From: Forficula auricularia
Taxonomy: Eukaryota > Arthropoda > Insecta > Dermaptera > Forficulidae
Assembly: GCA_024734495.1 (NCBI GenBank)
Contig: JALMQS010000075.1
Coordinates: 6,618,832 to 6,682,831 of the forward strand
Length of the DNA stretch: 64,000 bases
Direction: 5' to 3'
A program made the translations under genes and the position numbers. The notes beneath the pieces are model-generated. The model saw nothing but the letters and a program-made list of their open reading frames with translations, made no database searches and had not been told where the DNA came from. Shown in pieces: positions 22,167 to 34,092 of the stretch; positions within the stretch are counted from its first letter, which is position 1; every line of letters begins with the position of its first letter.

Positions 22167-22799
22167 ATTGTATATACCCAGATAGCGCCCTCGCTCTTGA
22201 AGATACCTTATTCAGCTCTTATTGTCTTTAAGATGCCTTTAAGGTGTCTTAAAGATCTCCTAGTGTCTAGAAAACATGTCCTAGACCAAGTGTGCTATCA
22301 GGGTATATATTAATTTATCTGAATAAATAGTTTTTACGGCATTTAAAGTATTTAATCTATAAAAAATCAATATTCTGTCCATATCGTACTCAAGGAAGGT
22401 ATCAAATTGAGTTTTTAACTACAAATGATGCATTTTCAGCCTCGTAAACATCGACGAACCCCTAACACAAAAATGGCTGTAGTAGAAATTTCCAGGAAAT
22501 TAATTATTTTTAAAGAAGCTTATTACATTTAACATAAGTAATGATAAATCGTCTGAAATGCATTCAGTAATGGAATTACTTTCCTTTTTACGGACCGAGT
22601 TTTACTTTCATTTCTATCTCATAGATATATTTGGAACTATTTTAGTTAAAGAAACTTCTTCTCCCATGATTGAGTTTTCCACTCTTTTTATTGGCAAAAG
22701 CAAAATGGATGTATGTCTTCTGAATTTTTTATATTCTTAAATAAAGTACATATCCGATTTCAATTGTGATTGGATAATTCGCCAACTCAATGATTGCCA

Positions 22800-23111
22800 A
22801 TGAAGGAAATCCTTTCGAGTTCAACGACTGACAGCTATTGCTTCGTTCACAGAGGCTGTCTGCGTTTTCAATGTCATTTTCCTGATCTGATCCCAGGAAT
22901 GAATCACGTCAATTGGGTTCGCTCGAATAAATTCTTCAGAATCGCTCTAGTGACCTCAGCGATAAATTTTCTGTTTTTGTTTTTTATGCCTAAATTAAAC
23001 GTTACGTATTCCTCTTCCCATTTGACGCAAATTAGAATCATAAAAGAGTCAAAGAGGAGCGATTCCGGCCTGCGGGATCTGCTCCTCTCCTCGCTGTTCC
23101 ATAAAGTATAA
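22800..23111 (+). CDS. Candidate exon or small ORF with one membrane segment
   Basis: A 103-codon open frame from ATG 22800 to TAA 23111; GC content is visibly higher than in the flanks. About residues 38-62 include a basic stretch (RSNKFF) followed by a hydrophobic run (IALVTSAINFLFLFFMP) and an N-glycosylation sequon (NVT). That is the layout of a type II membrane protein N-terminus; an alternative start is the internal ATG at about residue 33. Nothing in the primary sequence identifies a family. It could be a first coding exon, but the end (CATAAAGTATAA) is a poor splice donor. Chance openness is also possible. Confidence 0.25.
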   Translation: MKEILSSSTTDSYCFVHRGCLRFQCHFPDLIPGMNHVNWVRSNKFFRIALVTSAINFLFLFFMPKLNVTYSSSHLTQIRIIKESKRSDSGLRDLLLSSLFHKV

Positions 23112-23398
23112 CTATACTCTAGGCAATTTTTTTTTTACTTTTTTTACTTTTATTTATTTCTATTTTTCCTTTTTTGCAAATGCAGAACATTTATACAATC
23201 TGGTCACACTCGATTCTAATATAAGGGATTATCTATTTGAACAGGATGTCGGAGATTCTCATGAATTAATCTGTTTTAGGTTAAAAAATTTAAATTACCG
23301 GAAGCTAAACAATATATGACGCAATTAGTTTTTAGAGCCTGATCGACTCTGTGTACTTTTGGATCATTACAGCCCTTCTATTTCTTGTAGAGTGTTTT

Positions 23399-23738
23399 TT
23401 TACTTTACCATACAGGGAATGGTCAAATATAGTAGTCATGCATGTAAAAAAGTGGGGGGTTTTTTTTGCTTTGTTTTTATTTTTGAAATATTTCAAAAAC
23501 GGCTGAAACGATTTTGATAAAAAAAATTGAGCGAAACTATGGTGTTTTGGTCTATAAAATAGCTCTAGGACTGAACATCGAAAACATGATCTTTTACGAG
23601 ATATTAATTATTTTGTCAAAATGTCTGTTTATTAGTATGTTACCAAATTTCATAAATAATTATAAATTATTTTATTATATATTAAATATAAGAGAGGAGC
23701 CAGGTGTATGGTAAAGTCATGGGGATGGCCACATACGT
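23399..23738 (+). repeat. Z repeat, copy 5 (internally deleted)
   Basis: It starts at ACTTTACCATACAGGGAATG and jumps from GTTACCAAATTTCATAAATA to the far end GTGTATGGTAAAGTC then GGGATGGCCACATA. The TTTACCATACA start and GTATGGTAAA near the far end are inverted relative to each other. Confidence 0.75.
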
Positions 23739-23740
23739 TT

Positions 23741-23855
23741 ATTTTTTGTTCTTCGAGTAACATACTCAATTCCAAGCGTTGGCTATTACTATAGATAATA
23801 TCCTCTCTATAGTAATTTTCTGTGGATATTGTGGTGGTTTCCCGTTGCTTTTTTT
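23741..23855 (-). mobile_element. SINE, copy B (head missing)
   Basis: In inverse it reads AAAGCAACGGGAAACCACC ... CTTGGAATTGAGTATG then ACTCGAAGAAC, the body and tail of the SINE at 9196-9402. The tRNA-like head is absent. It abuts the end of Z copy 5. Confidence 0.6.
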
Positions 23856-23924
23856 GGATAGATTTATTTAAATATTGAAAAAGATGTGTATAACCACAGT
23901 TTTTCAATGTGTATTCCAGAAAAT

Positions 23925-24240
23925 CCCAATTAAATTTTAGAATTCTCAATTAAATATCAGAAACCCCAATTTCAGAATTTTCAATTGAATATTAGAAAAT
24001 CACAAATGTATTTCTGAAATCTCAATTCAATATCAGAAAACCTCAATTGTATTCCAGAAAATGTCAATTGTTTAGTTGTTTATAAAGTGTATTTTTTGAA
24101 ATATAATTGACATTTTCTGAAATTCAATTGAAAATTCTGAAATACAAGTTAGATTTTTTAAAATTCAATTGAGAATTCTCAAATACAATTGAGATTTTTT
24201 GAAATTAACTTGATATTTTCTGAAAGAGAATTGTAAAAGT
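23925..24240. repeat. Two opposed arrays of a ~20-bp TTCTGAAAT/CAATTGA microrepeat
   Basis: From 23925 to about 24070 the motif CAATT...TATCAGAAA / TCAATTGTATTCCAGAAAA recurs in one orientation; from about 24095 to 24235 the same motif recurs in the opposite orientation (TTCTGAAATTCAATTGA, GAAATACAATTGAGATT). The centre is around 24075-24095. The whole can fold into one long imperfect hairpin. Confidence 0.7.
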
Positions 24241-26230
24241 TGTAGAAGATGCTGTTGGCCTTTTAAAAGTTCTTATTTCTAATAGTGTTACTGGAAATGA
24301 AGGGGTTAGCCTAAAAAAAAATTTAAAGTTCATCTTATTTATTTGTTGAATTTTTCTTTTATCCTAATTAAAGAAAGCCGTTCAATTTCTTTAAATAATT
24401 TATTTACTGTTGTAATTGTTTCTCGGTTCATGGCAAGAAGAGTGGGAGATTTGAAGGCGTGACTTATAACCCATTGAAGTTTGAATGTCGCGGAAAAGAT
24501 ACAAATATAAAAATAGCTCTACTCGTTAATAGGGATAAACAAAATCGTGGATTCATTTATTTGATTTGTGCCTAATGTGACTACAAAGGGGTGTCGTGAG
24601 TTTCGCTCAAATAATATAGAGATCAATCGTATTTTGCAGTTATTTTCTAGAAATACTAGTGCTATTATTAGCTTATCACAGCCGCCCCTCTTATTATTTT
24701 ACTATCTTTCTAAAGGGCATGTGTGGTCATGAAAATAAATTTTTTTAAAACTGATCAATAGTTTAATTAATTACGTGTTTTTTTCGTTTTAAAAATCATT
24801 GAAATAATGTTACAGAAACCAGGATCAATGCCATGACGTCAGAAGTCAGCTAAAATGAAAATATACAGAGAAAATTTTCAAATGCACAAGAAATAATAAA
24901 ACTGTGTTTTATTTTCTAACAGCAAAACACTTAACTTATATAGTTTGTAAAGATTTCTCTCGTCAAAGAGAAAAATATTAGTTTTTTTAATTTTGCAATT
25001 TTTTGCCGTTTGAAAATACCCATATTCAAATGGTAAAATTGTCTAAGCTGATTTTATAACGTTACACTATCGATTCTAGTTTTGGATATAACTTTTTTTA
25101 AATAAAAAATCTGCCTATTTATCTATAAATTATGGTTTTTGGAAACTCTGATTTTTAGGACTCAGCGAGTACGAGTCGCAAATTTTGAAAACTTGTCGAT
25201 TCCGGATCTAAATCTAAATTCAAATCAATAATCGAAAACGTTTAATATTTTCGAGTTCAATAACGATTCTAATAGCGGAAGTCTTTGAAAAAAAAAAAAT
25301 TACTAAAATTTGTTAAAATTAGAATTATTTATTACATTACAAGATTTTCAACTGAAATTTGTGATCTTTCCTTTACTTATTTTCAAAAACTAAACTTTAA
25401 GACTAGATCTTACTATTTGAACATTTATACCTACCTTTTGAATTTACTGTTTTTGGTTTCTAAAAATTTGGACTGGTCGACTATTAGAGTCGAGCCCCGA
25501 ATCCGAGTAACTACCCAAATACTCGACGAGTCCGAGTCGAGTCGAATCGAGTACAGAAACTCTACTATTAATAGAGAAATGTTTAAATTTAAAATATTAT
25601 ACACCCCTCTAATGATTTTTGAGCTTAAACGAAATTGTATCAAGTTGTAACCCTTTATCTCCACTAGAAATGCATCCTGGTTAATAACACCCCAAAACCT
25701 TCGAAATCTCAATTAAACGGAGAATATAAAACAAAATCCCTGCATAGTTAATGAAATTTTCGGCTTGTTTCAAATTTGAACGCCAAGTGGTTGTTACATT
25801 TAGACAATAGAATCGTAAATTGTCATTGACGGATAGTTTTATTGTTTTATCCGTTGTATCTAAATTTAACGGCTAAACTATTTCATTTGAATAACAATTT
25901 AAATTTAATTGGGAAGTTTTTTACACCTGTTTGCTATCAGATATCAGCTTTCCTGTTTATTGTTTAAAATGCCATTGACGAGGCGTAGAAATGGACATGA
26001 ATGGCATTATATACTCGGAACACTCCGAAGGGGAAGATAAAATGACTTGACCAAACGAGAATTAACAAATAAAATTAATTAAGTGGAATAGAACAAGGTT
26101 TAGAAGCTCGTAAATAATATGAAAGAATAGACCATAGAGATAGTACATGCCCAAGAAATTCATGCCTCAGCCCCTAACTTCCCAGCTTACGCTAAATATA
26201 GGTAGGTATATTACAGATAAAATTACTATT
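24241..26230. other. AT-rich region without supported genes
   Basis: The opposed open frames at 25285-25712 are rich in rare codons and lack recognisable motifs. I regard them as chance. Confidence 0.35.
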
Positions 26231-26408
26231 TATTCGAAAGTTTATAATGGGAATTAAGGACAAGTTTTTTATGCGATTTTTTTTATTTTTCAACCAATGT
26301 TTAGTCGACTTTGCCGACTTCTTCAGGACTTCCTCAATACTATATATAAGAGCCTAGATTAATTTTTAACAACGCTGAGAGAATTTTCTTTAAAAAAATT
26401 ACCCTCTT

Positions 26409-26472
26409 GCCTAGAATCGAACCGACGAACTCTTGAACTAAGGGCATCAGCTCTAGCCATTACACCAATGCA
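26409..26472 (-). mobile_element. tRNA-like sequence (SINE head or tRNA pseudogene)
   Basis: The minus strand reads TTGGTGTAATGGCTAGAGC, like an A box, and 30 nt later GTCGGTTCGATTCTAGGC, like a B box. No matching acceptor stem is present. Confidence 0.5.
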
Positions 26473-27000
26473 ACATTAATATTTATATCTTGATTTCTGT
26501 TACTAAAACTATATATTTTTGATTTAGACTTTGTGTCGAGATAATATTGTATTCATTTGAACTCGAATGAAAATGAAAAAACACCATTAGATTTTAAATT
26601 AAGAAACATTAAATGTATATTAATTAACGAGGCAAATTTGAAATATAATTGTCAGCTCGGATTTTAAACTGATGGGTCCAATCGATTTTCATTAACCAGG
26701 CAAATTTGAAATATAATTGTAATTCGGACTCGAATTTTGAAATGAAAGACTCCAATTCATTTTAAATTAAGAAACATTAAATATATTGATAATTATTCCT
26801 CCCCCCCCCCCCCCTTCGCTACTCAAAAATTAAAGAGACGAAACTTCTAAGAGACGATGTATTTTCTGTAGTTTACGGGTATACATTTGGAGTGTGGTTT
26901 TTAAGAGGAATAAAATTTTTGGATCGAGACGCTGCCCGCCAGGGCACTAGCCCGGAGGGCCGGGCTTCGAGGGCGCGAAAAGCTCGTTATCATATAATAA

Positions 27001-27215
27001 CATTATTAATAACAAGTTTCAAGAGTAGGTACATCTTAATTTCAGATCAAACATGTATAATATTTTACTCACCAAATAGTTACATCACACATTCGTCTAA
27101 AGAAAAATATATTTTAGACAAACGTGTGGTGTAACTATTTTGTGCGTAAAATATTAATACATGTTTGGTCAGAAATCATAATGTACTTTTGCAACTTGTT
27201 ATTAATAAGGTTCTT
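27001..27215. repeat. Inner palindrome, arms about 100 bp
   Basis: ATAACAAGTTTCAAGAGTAG ... ACATGTATAATATTTTACTC mirrors GCGTAAAATATTAATACATG ... GCAACTTGTTATTAAT, with the centre at AAATATATTTT near 27108. Just upstream (26925-26985) lies a GC-rich block related to those at 11.4 and 12.4 kb. Confidence 0.75.
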
Positions 27216-28471
27216 ATAATTATAGAACTACTGAAGAAGTCGGCAAAGTCCTCGAAACGTTGGTTCAAAAATAAAAAAATATCACACAAAAAAACATTCC
27301 TTAATTCCCATTATAAACTTTCGAATCAATACACATTATGGACGGAAATGATAATAATAACTGCTATATATAACACGGTAGTTGCGCTGCAGTAAAATAT
27401 CGCAACATTTTATATAATTAGTCATTGCTACCTGCAGTATATTCTAATAAATCTTTCAAAAGTTTCAAAAAAGATTTTGGACCTTAACTGAAAAATATAT
27501 TTTTGAATATGTAGCTGATAGATAATAAATTGGCTAACTTCTAGTAAATATGTATATATGTAATGCTATATTATCCTTTAAGAAAGCTTCAGAAGGTTCT
27601 CAGTTACTAGCTACTTAGAGTTACCCAACTAAACACACACACACTCACACAATTAAACTAGCTATATTAATAGTGTGACCATTTCATGAATAAGTATCTA
27701 AGGGTATGGTATTCTAATAATACATATTATAACGTATATCATTTTGAATTTTTAAAATCAATTTATTATTTATTAATATAAATCATAAGGTCAATTTAAT
27801 GAAACTGCTCGTGATTTCAAATCAATTCATGTATATCTTTCTAAAAGTCCCATATTTCATTTGCTTTATTTATGTGTAAGAAATATTAAATTCAAGTGGC
27901 ATTCCATTTTCTTTTTTACCCTACTCAGAATAATCCTTGGTGGGTTCAATTATCTTTCGAAAATTCTTCTAAAACATCGTAATTTACTGACAATAATCTT
28001 GCAATTTAATTGGTGCTGAAGCTGAACTTTTCATTTGCAAGAACAATACGCCACTGCTCTTATAATAAGTCAGACAATAGAGAATAGATCTTAGGTGTTA
28101 ATTAAAGATCATGATAATATTTCACCAGTTAATTTACTTTGAGATTACTTTGCATACTGACATACTAAGTGAACGATAAAATTGTTATTATTGATAGAGT
28201 ATATTTAAATAAATTATGATTCTTTTAAATGAACTATGAGTTAAATCCTCAGGTAAATATTTTACCGTTAAAGCAAAAAAAACACTACCAATCACATATG
28301 ATCTGCTTTGTATCCTGACCTATATAATTGCGAATTCAAAAGAGATTGATTCCGCGAATCACTTTATATTGCTCTTTTATTTTCGAAATGTTGTCGAGTA
28401 TCTTAGTACTAATTTATCTCTTTGATTGGAAATAAAATATGCAAATATTCATCGGATGCCCAGGGGCTCAC

Positions 28472-28577
28472 CCCAGGGATTACTGATTGAAGGCAGCAGA
28501 CCTGAGTGGAGGAGATAGAGGGCTGTGCAGTTGACTTGCTAATTAACTCGCGTGTAATCGATAGTCGAGAACTCCTG
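28472..28577 (-). other. Weak candidate exon
   Basis: On the minus strand GGCTTCGCAG precedes, and GGG|GTGAGC follows, a 106-bp segment that is open in one frame; the same frame stays open for about 62 codons including the flanks. No domain is recognised and there is no conservation evidence. Confidence 0.15.
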
Positions 28578-29296
28578 CTGCGAAGCCAATCAAAGATAAA
28601 GCATGCAATTTAGAAGAGTTGCCTTTTCAAACGTAGCAAATGCATGGCGGAAGTTGGAAACCAACTCTCCGATGGATAATGAAGATATTTTAAATCAAAA
28701 TGATCCAAGCTGAATGTTCGTATGAAGACCCCGAGGTCGGCAATTTGATATCTTCTACAAAGCAGACAAGGAACAATATGTCTTTCTATCTTACTAAAAG
28801 CTTTGCTGTTAGATAGATAACTCGGCTGAGAAAAAAAGAAATATAAAAAGATACAGAGAAAAAAGCGACGAGTCATATTTGTCATTTGGAGTAAAGCGTA
28901 CAAAAAACAACTTGAAAGGTTAATTGCAAAATTACAGCCTGACATGGTCAACTTTCTTTTCAGAGAAACATCTCTTTGACAAATGAAAAATAACCCTCGG
29001 ATTAAGAAAGAGAGAACAACATTGACCGAGAAAAATTATAGAATAAATTACATCAAAACAATTCAACAAATAAATTTGTCTTTTTCAATGGGCAATCAAG
29101 AGATTTCCCTCGACAATGGAATGCGAGCTTTTAGGGAAGTTGTTTTGATAAATGCATTAAGTTTTTATTAATCCAATGGCAAAAATTTAACATAAATAAA
29201 TAATATAGATAAATATAATTCTCAGTAGAAGATCTTCAATACAGGTTGCTCAGGATTGTTGTTCCCTCATATATTAGGTATTTTATAATATTTTTG

Positions 29297-30676
29297 GTAA
29301 CAAGGAATTAGAACTAAAATGACTATAGGATCTCTAGCGGATACCATACTAAAGTTTCAAATTTCATTTACTTGGAATTTGCTATTTTTGACCCAGATAT
29401 CTAATTTTCACCCATAAAATTAGCCACGACCTTGTCTTGACCTGCTGATTACATGGCTCGATAGAATCTTAAATGGTCAAATAGTCAGCCACACAAAAAG
29501 TGATCACGCTACTTAATTCTAAATTTGGTGATCTTCTGAGAATCGATTCTTTTAAAACACCAAATAAAATGGAATGTATTTATTTATTTATTTTAAATAT
29601 TTTTGTTAACAATTAGGAGGCCTTGGGGAACTTTTTTGTGGGTGTATTCAAAATGATATAACTAATTGTGAATTAGCGGTATTTTAGGTGGACAATGTAT
29701 ACAGTTTGTTTCGCCGCCTCGTAACATGACTTTCGACATTGGGGGAAATTCTAAATCATGACCAATATAAATAAATTAATATATAAATCGGAATCTATGA
29801 GAGCGTCCTCTGCCTGAATCAAATAAACATACACCGATATATCAATATTATCTATAGGTTAAATTGAAAGTTTATTTTTTCAGAGAGTAGCAAAATTTTT
29901 ATAAATTGAAGGAGACAATAAAAGAGTTTATCTTCTGCTGTAATTATATAGGTATACAGTATACTATAGTTTCGCCGAATCAAACAGTATATGTATAATT
30001 GAAAAGTTTTTGTTTTGCCGAGAGTAGCAGAGTTGTTGATTCACAAAGAGAAACAAAGAGGTTGTCCTCTGCTTGATGCAAATAAACATACACACATATA
30101 TATCGAGATGATATATCTGTATATATGTTATATATTATTTATTTGTTTGAGACTATAGTTTGGAAGACTTGGTCTTCATCATCAGTCTTTTTTAATTATA
30201 AATGTTGTATGGATATTGACTCCATGAAAAACAACATTTATAATTAAAAAAGACTGATGATGAAGACCAAGTCTTCGAAACTATAGTCTCAAACAAATAA
30301 ATAAAATATATATACAGATATATCATCTCGATATATATGTGTGTATGTTTATTTGCATCAAGAAGAGGACAACCTCTTTGTTTCTCTTTGTGACATACCA
30401 TTTTCTTTGTTGTTTTAAAAGCATCGGTTCTCGAAGATGATCACCTAATTTAGAATTATGAAGCGGGATTACTTTTTCTATGGGTGACCATTTGACCATT
30501 AAAGATTCTGTCGGGACATGAAATCAGCAGGTTAAGATCAAGGTCGTGGCTAATTGTATGGGTGAAAATTAGATATGTGGGTCTAAAATAGCAAATTCCA
30601 AGTAATTGAAATTTGAAACTTTAGTATGGTATTCGCTCGAGATCCTAAAGCCATTTTAGTTCTAATTCCTTACAGG
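29297..30676. mobile_element. Large foldback, arms about 275 bp
   Basis: AAGGAATTAGAACTAAAATG (left, from 29303) is mirrored by CATTTTAGTTCTAATTCCTT (right, to 30673). Similarity extends through AATTAGCCACGACCTTG and GAATTCTAAAT-type sequence to about 29573 and 30398. The interior of 0.8 kb holds a half copy of the GGAGACAA repeat (29905-29950) and, against the right arm, the complete foldback 30041-30393. Confidence 0.85.
30041..30393. mobile_element. Foldback with hammerhead-like core in both arms
   Basis: TCACAAAGAGAAACAAAGAG (30041-30060) mirrors CTCTTTGTTTCTCTTTGTGA (30374-30393). The plus arm core is CTGATGA (30254-30260), T, stem GAAGAC/GTCTTC with loop CAA, then GAAAC (30277-30281), all intact. 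The minus arm core (30158-30185) differs by CAAAC in place of GAAAC. The loop between the arms is 30210-30230. Confidence 0.85.
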
Positions 30677-31091
30677 GCACGAAATTTAGAAGAGTGAGTT
30701 TCGAAAAAATAAAATTTTTCAAATCTCTAAAAGTGAAAAATTTTGGAAAACCATCACCATAACTAAATAATATAGCTATATGTTTTTTTCAATCAAGTAA
30801 AAAAGATATCCCCATCGATTTCCTTTTAAAAATCAACAAATATTCAAAAGAAAACCCAATTAACAATCAGAGGAGTAGACACGGGGGGGGGTCCAGAAAC
30901 CCCTCCCTCCAAGGGCAGGGCTCAAGGGATGAGTAACGGTAACGACAAACCGTTTCTTATGGCAAACTAACCGTAATTAAATACATTTCAAATGTTTAAT
31001 CAAGAATTATGTTCTTTTTTAATAAAAAAAATTACCAGTAAATATTTTGCTTTGTGGATTGACCCCTCCCCCCGCCCCCACCCATGAGAAT

Positions 31092-31113
31092 TTTCTGGCT
31101 ACGCCACTGTCGA
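31092..31113. mobile_element. Terminus of a DNA transposon
   Basis: GAGAATTTTCTGGCTACGCC followed by ACTGT: the inverse, starting ACAGTGGCGTAGCCAGAAAA, is the kind of terminus common in hAT-like MITEs. The other end is not certain; a G8/GTCCAGAAA stretch at about 30884 may be related. Confidence 0.35.
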
Positions 31114-32319
31114 CAATACATAAGCTAACCTTACCATACACTCTTTCCAAGATTCTCACCCGTATCATCCGACTAGGATCATTTGACTTGTACTATCGGT
31201 TTCCAAATGAAAGACTTTTATATTAGTCTTTGGTCAAATCATAGAAAACAAAAACAATCACTCAGATAGAAAATTGACCTATCTTTTGAGTATTTGATCC
31301 ACAGTCATGAGAATCTCTTGAAAGCTGGAGTTCCTTAATTTGCCTTCGCCCGGGCAACCAATTACCTGGTAAATAAACATAATATGCTTATTTAACAAGT
31401 TTTGAAAAAAATTTCATTATTTTATCAATACCGAAGATAGTCAAATTATGAGTGACCGAAACTGATTAGTGGATTAGTAAAATAGAACCTTCGGTCGGAA
31501 AGAAATTTTTTTCAATTTTTTTTTAATAACTCGACCATATCTTCAATCGTTTAATAAATATAAATATATCTACTATTAAATTACTATTAAATTTTTTCAT
31601 TCAATAATTTCATTTTTTTTAACTGATTAAAAATGAACACATAGTCGAATTGTGATGCGTTATTTTCATTAAAATAAATAATTGAAATTTTTTTATCTGA
31701 AAATCTCTACATTTAGAATATTCACGGAATGTACTTTTTTATAGCTATTTATACATAAAAAAACCAACAAGTTCGTGAAATCATTAATAATAAAAAAAAG
31801 TAAGGCTTATTTGAGGTATTTTAATGGAGACTAGAGAAGAAGGAAAAAGTATATTAATCAAATTATCGAATCGGAAATAAATCACTTTGCAAATTGCTTT
31901 TTATATGGCTTGTTACTCTTTTTTTTGCATTGACTAGAATAGACATTTGTGGTTTGTTGGAGGTTGGACCCCCTCCTGGATAAATCAAACAGCCAAGATC
32001 AGTTCACCGGAGTCTATTCTTCTTGCAATTTTTCTGCGTAACTGATAGAATCTTCAATGAACCTGAGGCTCCAATTAGAGCGAACATCCATTCCAATAAG
32101 CTCGATCTATTTTACAATGCAACGATACTTATCCTATATACATAAGCATCAGAGCCGGTTTTACGCATTTGCGACATGTGCCCCGATAAATGTAACCTTT
32201 CTCTTAAATTTTTTATTTAATTTAATTGAAATTTGAGAGATTTCGATCCAATTTGTCATTTATTAAAGATAAACACTATCAAATTAGAAAGTTCTAATTG
32301 CATATAGTTGCTAAAGATA

Positions 32320-33350
32320 TTTCAATGAAATTATATCCATTCATCTCGATATCATTTGAAAAATAGTATAATTTTCATGAAAATAAAATTTTATTTTTCT
32401 ATCAATATCGAATAATTGATCATCAGGGGAGACCCTTTGCTACATCTTTTTCGTTCGAAGGGTGAAAAAAGTAATTTGTTTTAAGATATTTCAATTAAAT
32501 TATATCTATTCATCAATACTTCGTGTCTGGAATGGGTTTGTGCCCGATGCCAATAAATAATATAGAAAATTCTATTCATCAACATATGAAATACTCTATT
32601 TGAAAAATAGTGTACATTTTATGAAAATATATTTTATTTTTCTATCAATATCGAATAATTGATCATCAGGGGGAGACCCTTTTGCTGCATTTGTCCTTTT
32701 TCGGAAGGGTCGAAAAAAAGTAATTTGTTTTAAGATATTTCAATTAAATTATATCTATTCATCAATCATATGAAATACTCATTTGAAAAAATAGTATAAT
32801 TTTCATGAAAATAAAAATTTTATTTTTCTATCAATATCGAATAATTGATCATCAGGGGAGACCCTTTGCTACATTTTTCTTTTTCGAAGGGTGAAAAAAG
32901 TAATTTGTTTTAAGATATTTCAATTAAATTATATCTATTCATCAACATAAGAATACTCATTTGAAAAAATAGTATAATTTTCATGAAAATAAAATTTTAT
33001 TTTTCTATCAATATGGAATAATTGATCATAAGGGGGACCCTTTGCTACATTTTTTTCTTTTTCGAGGGTGAACAGGTCGTTTTTTAGTAGAAAAGGGCTG
33101 AATTATTCTTTCCCAAATTATGTATGTTAAAAAAGTAAATTTTTTCAAAGATATTTCAATTAAATTATATCTATTTATCAACCTATGAAATAGTCATTTG
33201 AAAAATAGTATAATTTTCATGAAAATAAAATTTTATTTTTCTATCAAAATCGAATAATTGATCATAAGGGGGGACCCTTTGCTACATTTTTTCTTTTTCG
33301 AAGGGTGAAAAAAAGTAACTTTTTTAAAGATATTTCAATTAAATTATATC
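32320..33350. repeat. ~180-bp tandem repeat, five units
   Basis: AATTGATCATCAGGGG (or ATAAGGGG) recurs at about 32413, 32656, 32842, 33019 and 33255, each followed by GACCCTTTGCTAC and GAAGGGTGAAAAAAGTAA and preceded by GAAAATAAAATTTTATTTTT. Two units are lengthened by unrelated 55-60-bp insertions (about 32520-32580 and 33070-33130). Confidence 0.9.
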
Positions 33351-33762
33351 GATATTTATAGAAAATTAAATTTTATTTTCAATAAAATTCTACTATTACT
33401 AGATTTTACCAGCTTTTTCAGGTTGTAATAATATTTTGAATTTTAAAAAATATATTTGAAAATTTAAAAAAAAATTTTAATTTGACTTTTGTAACATCAT
33501 AATTTTTAAGATCCCCGGGCCCTCCTGTCACACTTTGTCACAATTGTCCGAGATGACCCCTCTCTTCTTGTCTTGTGTGACGTAATTTATGGACGGCCCC
33601 TAATAATGATTCATTGATAAAAAAATCGATGTCAAGCGATTTATGTTTTTCTGGGTAGTTTTTGTAACCGTATTTATTATCACGAATATACGTGGAAGTC
33701 TTAACTAATTTGGCAATTCAAACTATAAAAACAATTTTATTCGTCTTGGATACTTGTCACCG

Positions 33763-34092
33763 AGGGGTATGCTGTACACCTACTTCCACTTGTACTTCCA
33801 ACAATTTCCAAGTACTTCCAAACATTTCCAAGTACTTCCAAATATTTCCAAGTAAATCCAAATATTTCCAAATAATTCCAAATATTTCCAGGTACTTTCC
33901 AAATAATTCCAAGTACTGAAGCATTTCCAAGTACTTCCACATATTTCCAACTACTTCCAAATATTTCCAAGTACTTCCGACAAATATTCTCCAAGTACTT
34001 CCAAATATTTCCAAGTACTTCCAAATATTTCCAAGTACTTCCAAAATACTTCCAAAGAGGTGTACACTTCCAATCGCGGATCACCCCTCGCT
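33763..34092. mobile_element. W-family MITE containing a minisatellite
   Basis: The left end is CCGAGGGG...GTACACCTACTTCCACTT; the right end is GAGGTGTACACTTCCAATCG followed by CGGATCACCCCTCG. These are the ends of the short MITE at 35103-35252. The 33.7-kb copy has lost about ten bases of its left terminal repeat and gained a tandem array inside. Confidence 0.65.
33788..34060. repeat. Minisatellite, 10/20-bp TTCCAAGTACTTCCAAATAT
   Basis: About 27 units of a 10-bp motif alternate as CCAAGTACTT and CCAAATATTT. It reads through as repetitive minus-strand peptides (WKYLEVLGNI-like), which are artefacts of a 10-bp period and not a protein. Confidence 0.95.

Larger units (their letters stand above)
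26232..27326. mobile_element. Foldback pair with hammerhead-like cores and 0.9-kb interior
   Basis: The arms 26232-26328 and about 27229-27326 are near-perfect inverse copies (ATTCGAAAGTTTATAATGGG at one end, CCCATTATAAACTTTCGAAT at the other). The plus arm reads CTGAAGA (27231-27237), a decayed stem and GAAAC (27254-27258). The minus arm reads CTGAAGA (26320-26326), AGTCG...CGACT and AAAC. The interior includes a tRNA-like head and a second palindrome. Confidence 0.75.

Noticed and set aside
23925..24240. CRISPR-like array
   Set aside because: The unit is about 20 bp without unique spacers of constant length, flips orientation in the middle and lies in a eukaryotic genome.
25285..25712. 121- and 93-codon overlapping open frames
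   Set aside because: They are AT-rich chance frames on opposite strands with no motif and no splice or start context.
28610..28951. 113-codon minus-strand open frame with hydrophobic stretches
   Set aside because: No motif, no GC shift and no supporting context; only the adjacent 28472-28577 segment has splice-like borders, and even that is weak.
33737..34084. WKYLEVLGN-repeat protein on the minus strand
   Set aside because: It is the translation of a 10-bp minisatellite inside a MITE; several frames give equivalent repetitive peptides.
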